Below are positions 57,125-64,000 of a DNA stretch of 64,000 nt, piece by piece. The notes beneath the pieces are model-generated. The model saw only the letters and a list, made by a program, of their open reading frames with translations, was not told the DNA's origin and did not search any database. Made by a program: the position numbers and the translations under genes. Each line of letters starts with the position of its first letter. Position 1 is the first letter of the stretch. The stretch is taken from the NCBI GenBank assembly GCA_002794775.1, contig NBAY01000002.1, forward strand, positions 1,984,001-2,048,000, in the 5' to 3' direction. The DNA is from Porodaedalea pini (taxonomy: Eukaryota > Basidiomycota > Agaricomycetes > Hymenochaetales > Hymenochaetaceae).

Positions 57125-60100
57125 CTACGAAGAGGCAGAACGCCGACCAACATCTCCGTGAACATCCAGCAATATCTTGAGCGCATTCCTCGCCCGCACT
57201 TTCGCCAGATCTTCCGGCCCAGACGTAAATGCCGTTTCCACTTGCTTGGGTCGCTCCTCCCACGGGTACTGTCCATCGCAACAGATGGCGTCAAAGGAAA
57301 GTTAGTATATGCCTTGTTGGATGGAGCGGCCAGCAAGCGCCAATCTAACGTGAGAATAGTACTGACCGGTAGATACTGGGGATGAAATAACAGCATGATA
57401 TCAAAGCGACATCAATCAGTCAATGATCGGCTGTATGGAGGCGTTGCTCGATGCCCACCTTATGAAGATACTCGTATGCAACGAGCGTGAATCCGAACTG
57501 CGGACTGCTACGCAGCACACGTGCTGGGCCGCCCTTGAACAGTGCCCTGAAGCCCTCTTCCCGGTCTTCGCGGACATCAGCAAAAACCGAGGAAACTTAT
57601 CATGTTAGAGCACAACTTACAGATTTTGACGAACGCATCTGCCAAGCCTTTATAGTGGGTTTGACCCTTCCTGGCTTCCACCTGAAGCCTCGTCTTGACA
57701 ACATCTAAAGAAGAGTCAGACTAGACTATTTCGTTCATTCTTTGAAACTTCGTCTACCCGCTGGAGTCGTCAGGTAAGCCGCCGGCATTCCTCTACAAAA
57801 AATGTGAGCCATCGAAGGGAAAAGAAAGTGCTGGCACTCACGCTACACCTGCAGAAACAAGAGTCTCGATAAAGCCCAATTTCTTGCCATTGTAGCCTTC
57901 TTGATACACATCCCTCTTCATGTGGTTATACGCGGTGAAGTAGATGGCGGAGAATGGAATATCGCGCAGGAGACATGCTGATGCTCCCTTGTAAAGTCCC
58001 ACGAGACCCAATTGTCGAACAATATGCATAGCGCCACGAGGGATAGCTCCCTCCACTTTGGCAGCTTCACCTGCCACTTGCAGGCGAATCTTGCTGAAGA
58101 TCATTTTTTCTCGGTTTAGCAGATGTGGATTGCAATCTTCTCCAGAAAACATACACAATTTCCAACGGATTCGTGAAAATCTTTGGAACATAAGCTAATG
58201 CTATCCAGCTGATATATCTGTCGCAAATGCTTACGACTTGGCATCCTCCGGCTGTCCCACCAGCCACCAGCTCCCAGCCGAGTTTGATGCGACCTGTTTC
58301 AGGATCCGAAGTCACACCCCGAATCAAATCGTTCACGGTAAGCTTGATGGCTTTCTCAGGAGCAACGCCCTAGATCAATACTTATTGTTAGGCATGTGCC
58401 TCACCTAGGCGAACAGATACATACGATAAGTTGGGGACCCAGTCCTCGATAAAATCCAAAGAAGCCCTCGTTGCGAAGAACCTTCTGAACGCAGTCCAAG
58501 CTATTCCGATACAGCAATTCACCGACAACGTTGCTACGTTGATTCTGCATACTATAATCAAGTTATCAACTCTGAGGTAGGTCCTGAACGTCTTCCAAGG
58601 AGTCACATACCGTGTCTTCACTGAAATCCATGAATTTACAGCGCTAAGTCCTGCTATAACGACGTAATAAGACTTATCACTCACCGAGGTCAATGGGATA
58701 CACGATGGTTGCCCCGAAGGCACCGGCGAAGCCTCCTTGGATAAAATTGTACGCCGACTGTGCTATCCCAGATAAGATGGAGGTAGAAACTTTCTTCTTG
58801 GTTTCGCCCAGCTCTTTGGGTGCCCTCCATTTCGGATCGAGAAGCTGAGCAAAGTCGATCAGCGCAAGGCGCTGTCCAGCATCACCACGACCAGCAAAAT
58901 GGAAGATGATCGATGCTTCCATCGGGGTGAAGAGGCTGTAACGAGTGGTCGAGGCTGTGTGGTTTAAAAAGTCGCTCTGGTCTATGCGCCCGTCCTTCGA
59001 CTTGCGGGTCGCTTCCCGAATTACACTGAGAACACGACCAGATGAAGGCGACCATGACAAGATTAAAAGGCAAGCACGAACCGTTCAACCATATCCATCT
59101 CTAATAACAGAAATGAACAACTCTCCGCCTCAGTAGTAGAATCAACTCGTACCTCTGATAACATTATGGAAAGCAATAACTTCCGAATAAGATATTTTAC
59201 CACCGGGCGCTAATGTGCATAATGTAGGCAATCGCTCGATGACAGCATCAGACAATTTGTGTCCAGCCAGTTCCTATAAGCCATGAGTCGCTGGTGCTTC
59301 GTCGTTAACAAGAATGCAAAGTACCATGATGATTCGCTTGAACTGGTCAGGTCGAATAAATCCATCTTGATTGTCGTCCAGGTATTTGAAAGCTTGGCGC
59401 AAGCGTTCGCCTTGCAAGCCCTTCATAAGCTGGGTAAACTCAGAATCTACGTCGAATAAGGTTAGAACAATCAAATGTGAATGTGCGAGTGCTCACAGCC
59501 AAGAACATGCGCCCCATCTTTCTTGCCCAGGTATAATTTGACCCAGTCGCTGTATAAAGTCACTGCTCAAATTCAGGCCGTTCGCTCTGAAGGGATGTCT
59601 TCTCGTACCAGTCAAAGTTGAAAGGTATACTGTCGGGACCAAGATTTGAAGAGAACACATTCTTAAACTCCTCAAAGGTAATTGTCCCAGACGAGTCACT
59701 AAAATACGCTCGATGAAAACCGCAAGAAACAAAATAACATCGTCTAAAGTGATCTACGCACACGTCAAAGTACTTAAAAGCAATCCAATAGTCTGCATCC
59801 GGCCTTTTAAGTATTGTCTGAAAGATAGTAAAGTCGTCCCACGAGACCAATCCGCGTTTCGAACTGTCTGCGACTTTGAACAGCGTGGCGAACTGAGCGC
59901 GGCCCAGCTTCGAAAGGTCGTCCACGGGTGCTATGGCATCTACAAAAGAGTTCACGTCTAAGAACCTTCGGGTAGGCCATACAAGTGACAAGGCACGTTG
60001 AGAACACCGTTAGTTCTGCTCTGAAGAGAATTCACAAGTGGCTTACTTCTCGTCGCCAACCGTAACCTTCGCATTTGTGTCGAATGTCCTGCGCCACCGC

Positions 60101-60243
60101 TTGAGTTCAGTCTCTTGGGTCTGTACGGCCTGTTTAAGGGTCGATATTGCGCCTAGAGCAGCAGGAGACTGTGTTGCAGACGTCGCTGAACCGTCATCAC
60201 AGCGTACGGGAGTGAACCAGCGAAGCAGCGGGAGAGGTAGCAT
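57125..60243 (-). CDS. EF-hand mitochondrial aspartate/glutamate carrier (aralar/citrin-like)
   Basis: This carrier swaps matrix aspartate for cytosolic glutamate across the inner mitochondrial membrane, as part of the malate-aspartate shuttle. The N-terminal half has EF-hand-like units: [29 protein letters not shown] (a complete calcium loop) and [14 protein letters not shown], the last with Gln instead of Glu at position 12. The carrier half has three repeats: [15 protein letters not shown], ending at an intron, then [17 protein letters not shown], and [16 protein letters not shown]. Family segments such as [24 protein letters not shown] sequence and [20 protein letters not shown] match aralar. 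The C-terminus has [11 protein letters not shown] and ends [10 protein letters not shown]. The ATG at 60243 is chosen because the frame upstream has no ATG. Around 15 short introns are needed. The splice near 57280-57440 is unresolved and may include a tiny exon. Confidence 0.88.
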
Positions 60244-60505
60244 GATGAACGCGAGGGAGTCTAGAAATCTAAGCAAAGGGTGCCGCTGAGAGCGGACACG
60301 TCTAACAGTAGTCTAGGAGAAGAAAAGGAGTGCGGCGGGTTACGTTCGCCAGTGTAGAGAAGAAGGAGCTTTTTCCGGGGTAAACTGTCTGTTCACTGCA
60401 CCAGCGAAACTGACGAGATTTTGCGTCGGATTGGTCCGCATAGTCCCGGTTGATTAGTAAGCAAAGCACGACGCAGAATGTCCGCAAGCGACTCTTGGGT
60501 ATTCA

Positions 60506-62442
60506 TTATCGGAAAGCTACTTTACGAGGCAGCCTAAAGCTGATACAGTACATGTCTTTGTTCGGTGCCACCGAACGCACATGGTGTAGAGTCACTTCAT
60601 CCTCCAGCTCTCCTCCGAGTGCTGCCTCCACTCTCTACGAGATTATAATCAAGCATGAGTGTGTACGAAAATTCGTTCCCGAGTTTACCCACGTACCCTT
60701 CTTATGTCCGCTTCCGCTTCGCTGGCATCGAGAAAACGCGTGAAGCAGTGACAGTGCACCAGCGGCATCGTCTCGTAAAGCCCGCTCAACTCCCACTCCA
60801 TGGGGTTCAATACTCCGCGGAATGCTTCGAGAAACTCAATCGCAGAGTCAGGGAGGTTCATAACCAAGTGTGCGATACGATTGCGACCATTTTGAGTGGA
60901 GGATGACGGAATTGGCTCGATAGCACTTGCAATATCCTTTGTTTTATCTTGCCTGTTTCTGCGCTCCTCTTTCTGTTGTTTACGTTTACTTGGCTTCTTT
61001 CCAGTGAAAGGAGGGAAGGGTTCGGTCAGAGCTCGTTTGAATGAAGATCGTATAAAATCTCGCCCATCCTCGCAATATACGCGCAGATTGTCTGAAACCT
61101 AATTCAAGTCAGACTAAATCCTCCAAGCAAATAAGAGTAAACGAGAAAACTTCACTGACATTATTGTCATCAACGTTCTTACGAAGCCACTTCGCGCTAT
61201 TCGGATTTAGATCGTTCGCTAGCACGGCACAGCCTTTTTTCGCAGCTGGGACAGCGAATGGCCCTACACCAGCCATGACATCGGCGACAATTCCATCCTC
61301 AGGTTGGAATTGCTGAACAAGACGGTCATGTTCCATATGTAAGCGGGAGTTCCAGTACACCTCTCGAAAATCGAACGTGAAACGACAGTTCGATTCGCTC
61401 TAGCAAAAACCGTCGATCGGCATTCTTCTATCGTTCAGAGATCGAGAAGACACATACGTGCTGCACGACGAAATCGGGCTCCCCGGCAATCAGCTCCATT
61501 TCAAAAAATCGGAACTGTGTGTGAATGTGATCAAGCTTGTTAACGACCGTCCGGATTCGAGGGTTTTTCTGCATGGCAATCAACAGTTTAACGGTCAGGA
61601 AAACTGGAGTGGAGCGCATGTCACTAACATCTATGATGACCTGTCCGATGACATATTTATACGGCAGATACTCATCATTCAGGTTCAAGTGCGCTAAAGA
61701 AACAAAATCAGGAGAGTAGAAAAGGGGAGAAGCGCTGACTCACCTAGATGGCCCATCGCTGCGAATCCAGTAGGTGACTCTGCACATAACTCCTCAGGAA
61801 GAGTGGCCTGAAGAATGTCATCTAGGCAGGCTTAAGTGGGAATTCATGAAGTGAAGCATTGGAATTACCTGCTGTCCAATAGTCGTAGCTGAGATCGACT
61901 TTATGGTCTGCCAATGTCGCGCCTTCTTTCTCAATAAACTCGATAGCTTCGGCGGGGAGTTCGTCTATCTTATGAAGCCAGGCCAGCATCAAGGTGCAGT
62001 AGACATCTCTGATGAGAAATCAAATTATACAATAACCGATTCTAAGCACATACCTTTTTTCTGGAACCTCAGCAGAACAAGACGTTTCTGGGCATTTTCA
62101 TCGTCAGGTAGGACATTGCGTGTCCGGCGTAAGTCCAGAATAGATCTAACAATGAACTCGGCTCAACCTGAGTGACAGCGAGCATAGCGAAACAAGCACG
62201 AACTTTCTGAGACCTGCAACGAAAATACCTGTCTTCACAGCTGGTATTCGAGCCGCTAGCACAGGAATTGATTTCCGAAATATTTCCCTGTCAAGAAATT
62301 TGGTGCCCTCCTTGATGCGATGGACAGGAGGAGCAGTATCAATCGCTGAAGCCATCAACAAAGCGGTCGTCGAGTGGATTGTTCGTAGGAATGAATGATT
62401 CGTCGCCCTGTGATAAAGTTGGCTGTGCGCAAACCGAAGCAT
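60506..62442 (-). CDS. TRM5: tRNA (guanine-37-N1)-methyltransferase
   Basis: Trm5 methylates G37 next to the anticodon in nuclear- and mitochondria-coded tRNAs, preventing frameshifting. The N-terminus ([20 protein letters not shown]) is a likely mitochondrial presequence; an in-frame Met at residue 30 gives a form without it. The conserved D1-D2 part has [20 protein letters not shown]. The SAM-binding fold has [18 protein letters not shown] and [17 protein letters not shown]. The motif [15 protein letters not shown] is the class-specific proline-containing loop. A Lys/Arg-rich insert ([20 protein letters not shown]) is lineage-specific. The last exon ends [18 protein letters not shown], as in all Trm5 proteins. 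Introns are near 60555-60700, 61090-61150, 61340-61470 and several between 61700 and 62230. The length of about 480 residues is normal. Confidence 0.93.
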
Positions 62443-62553
62443 GGCCTAAACGGTCGCGTCGCGCTTCGGTCTGACGTCGATACGAAACTCTCACAGCGAC
62501 AACGACCACAAATCTACTTACGATAGTCAACTCGCTTATATAGAATCTTCCTT
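62443..62553. promoter_or_regulatory. Short bidirectional promoter (TRM5 / TatD-like)
   Basis: Only 111 bases separate the divergent start codons, so the two genes very likely share one promoter region. A TTATATAG string at about 62536-62543 lies close to the TatD-like start. Confidence 0.5.
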
Positions 62554-63781
62554 ATGCTCGAGCCGCCGCGAGAGGTCCTCAAGCATGTGGTCGACGTCCA
62601 CTGCCATCCGACTGATTCAGAAATCCCGACCGAAGTGATTGACGAGCTGCCCATAACCATATGCGCCATGGCCACTCGGCAGCAGGACCAGGCTCTCGTT
62701 GCAGACCTCGCCCGCGTACATTCAGACAAGGTGGTGCCGTGTTTTGGTCAGTAATTCTGTCTGAGCTGGCTTCCTGAATTGAGCACCTCTGACGTCCATT
62801 GACTGCTGCTAGGGTAGGCTTTCATCCCTGGTTTGCACACTGGATTTCTGTGGCTCCTGGACCACCGCCTTCGAAGGTTAACCATTACCGCACACTCTTC
62901 CTGGACTCAAATAGTGTATCGGGAGATGGTCGTGACTCGGCAAGCAGCGAGCAGATGCAATTACTCGAAGAAATGCTTCCTTCCCTCCCAGAGCCCCTTG
63001 GAATGGAAGATTGCATTTCATCCCTGCGGCAAAATTTCGAATCGTTTCCTCGAGCCATGCTAGGAGAAGTTGGTCTTGACAGATCTGCAAGAGTGCCGTT
63101 TGATCATCGCTCTGAGCACCGCAAACTATCGCCATTCACTGTCCCTTTTGAGCATCAGCTCGCCATCCTTGAAGCACAACTCGCTCTCGCTGTGGAGATG
63201 GGGCGCAATGTTAGCATTCATAGGTATTTACCTCCTACGATCATTGCTCTCTGAGTCAAATGGTGGAAATTCTGTAGCGTCAAGTCCCAGAAGGCAACAC
63301 TCGATCTTCTCGAACGTATGAAAAGCAAATACGGCCAGTCTTGGACGCGTATCAGTATTGATCTACACAGCTGCGGACTCAGCCCGGAGACATGGCGTGA
63401 TATTGAAGTATTTCCTCCACTACATACGACTACCCTGACAAACTCAATCACACCTTTCAGAAATCTCATGTGAACGTGTTTCTCTCCTTTTCCACGGTCA
63501 TCAATGGACGATCTCCAGGTCATCGCAAGTTAATCGCAATAGCTTCTCCGAATCGCCTTCTAGTCGAGTCTGACATTCATGAAATCGGTCAATGCTCGAA
63601 GCGCACATGGGATATGGTTCTGACTGTAGCAGACGTCAAAAGCTGGAAGATCGAAGAGCGATGGGATGATGAACTCGAAGAAAGTCAATGGGGCGTAGTT
63701 CGTAGGCTGGAATATAACTTCAAGATGTTTATGAAAGGCGGGCACGAATCCCGTAAAAGCGGGAGCGGGCGAAGAAAGTAA
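62554..63781 (+). CDS. TatD-family metal-dependent hydrolase (Scn1-like)
   Basis: A TatD-related hydrolase, a metal-dependent fold with proposed DNase or processing activity. The metal-binding HxH appears in VVDVHCHPTDSE near the N-terminus. RVGFHPWFAHW follows, with the conserved His-Pro-Trp. The central Glu is in AMLGEVGLDRSARVPF. The later His is in RNVSIH, before an intron at about 63222-63277, and the last metal Asp is in RLLVESDIHE. The sequence is closer to fission yeast Scn1 and its fungal relatives than to bacterial TatD, and it has inserts (after HPWF and before the C-terminus) common in that branch. Introns fall at about 62750-62812, 63222-63277 and 63405-63460. The tail is charged and basic (KSGSGRRK). 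Confidence 0.88.
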
Positions 63782-64000
63782 AAACAATAGTTGTATCCAT
63801 AATCCAGACATAATTGTGTGTATTGGTATTCCTTTCAGTTTAGTTGCATACAAATTCTTTGTGCTTGCCTGCCAGTACCCTTGAACATGTCGTCCTTGCT
63901 ATTATATTCTCGTCACAAAAATTCGGAGTCTGGAGTTGCGTCGATCATGTCGATCATGCGGAGAGTCAGGACCGTGACTACATAAGATTTCAATGCGTTT
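63782..64000. other. Region downstream of the TatD-like gene
   Basis: These 219 bases should hold the 3' untranslated region of the TatD-like gene. Nothing else is recognised; the window ends here, so a neighbouring gene could begin just beyond. Confidence 0.4.

Noticed and set aside
57032..57385. A plus-strand frame of 117 codons
   Set aside because: It is antisense to the C-terminal exon of the aspartate/glutamate carrier and has no domain features.
1..64000. tRNA, rRNA and CRISPR features
   Set aside because: By eye I found no cloverleaf with matching A and B boxes, no conserved rRNA stretch and no regularly spaced perfect repeats. A dedicated scan could still find a tRNA that I missed.

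Overview
This window is nuclear DNA from a filamentous fungus, most likely a basidiomycete of the Agaricomycotina. Genes are dense and lie on both strands. Most are broken by many introns of about 50-60 bases with GT..AG ends, and several exons are only 14-24 bases long. The gene content also fits: HET-C, a KRE6-type glucan synthase, an F-box protein, a UBE2O-type E2 and a fused MoaA-MoaC protein. I see no bacterial features, no CRISPR array, no rRNA or tRNA gene and no intact transposon.

Layout. 1-4.0 kb is gene-poor, and I recognise nothing certain there. 4.0-5.2 kb (-) is a bHLH-zipper transcription factor. 5.5-9.4 kb (-) is a HET-C protein with a repeat-rich C-terminus. 9.7-11.0 kb (-) is a ketopantoate-reductase family enzyme, divergent from a D-xylose reductase-like aldo/keto reductase (11.5-13.05 kb, +). 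A PB1-domain protein (13.3-16.0 kb, +), an F-box protein (16.9-18.5 kb, +) and the U3 snoRNP WD-repeat protein Nan1/WDR75 (18.7-22.0 kb, +) follow. Next are a homeodomain protein (22.2-23.3 kb, -), an AIFM2/FSP1-like flavoprotein (23.6-25.0 kb, -), the permuted GTPase GNL1 (25.9-28.1 kb, +) and a PP2C phosphatase (28.4-30.0 kb, +). 30.2-31.6 kb (-) is a carnitine/acylcarnitine carrier, 33.2-35.2 kb (+) is N-acetylglutamate synthase, and 35.5-37.2 kb (-) is an unknown protein.

38.0-40.5 kb (+) is KRE6/SKN1. 41.0-44.6 kb (-) is UBE2O. 44.8-45.75 kb (-) is an unknown coiled-coil protein. 45.95-48.4 kb (+) is MOCS1/cnxABC. 48.6-49.8 kb (-) is a GNAT acetyltransferase, 50.7-52.6 kb (-) an amidase, 53.1-53.8 kb (-) a TXNDC17-like thioredoxin, and 54.3-56.5 kb (-) a secreted Thr/Ser-rich protein built from duplicated exons. 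57.1-60.2 kb (-) is an EF-hand aspartate/glutamate carrier, 60.5-62.4 kb (-) is TRM5, and 62.55-63.8 kb (+) is a TatD-family hydrolase.

These are mostly housekeeping genes and do not form one pathway cluster. Several products are mitochondrial: NAGS, the two carriers, TRM5 and probably MOCS1. The most interesting observations are about gene structure. In the MOCS1 gene, keeping one intron would end MoaA exactly on its essential Gly-Gly tail, while splicing it fuses MoaA to MoaC. Neighbouring genes at 12.4 and 14.0 kb each need a GC-AG intron. The carnitine carrier has a coding first exon that is only ATG. The Thr-rich protein has an exon module copied three times, and HET-C carries tandem repeats of about 30 residues. 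I derived splice sites by eye from reading frame and family alignment; none has transcript support here.
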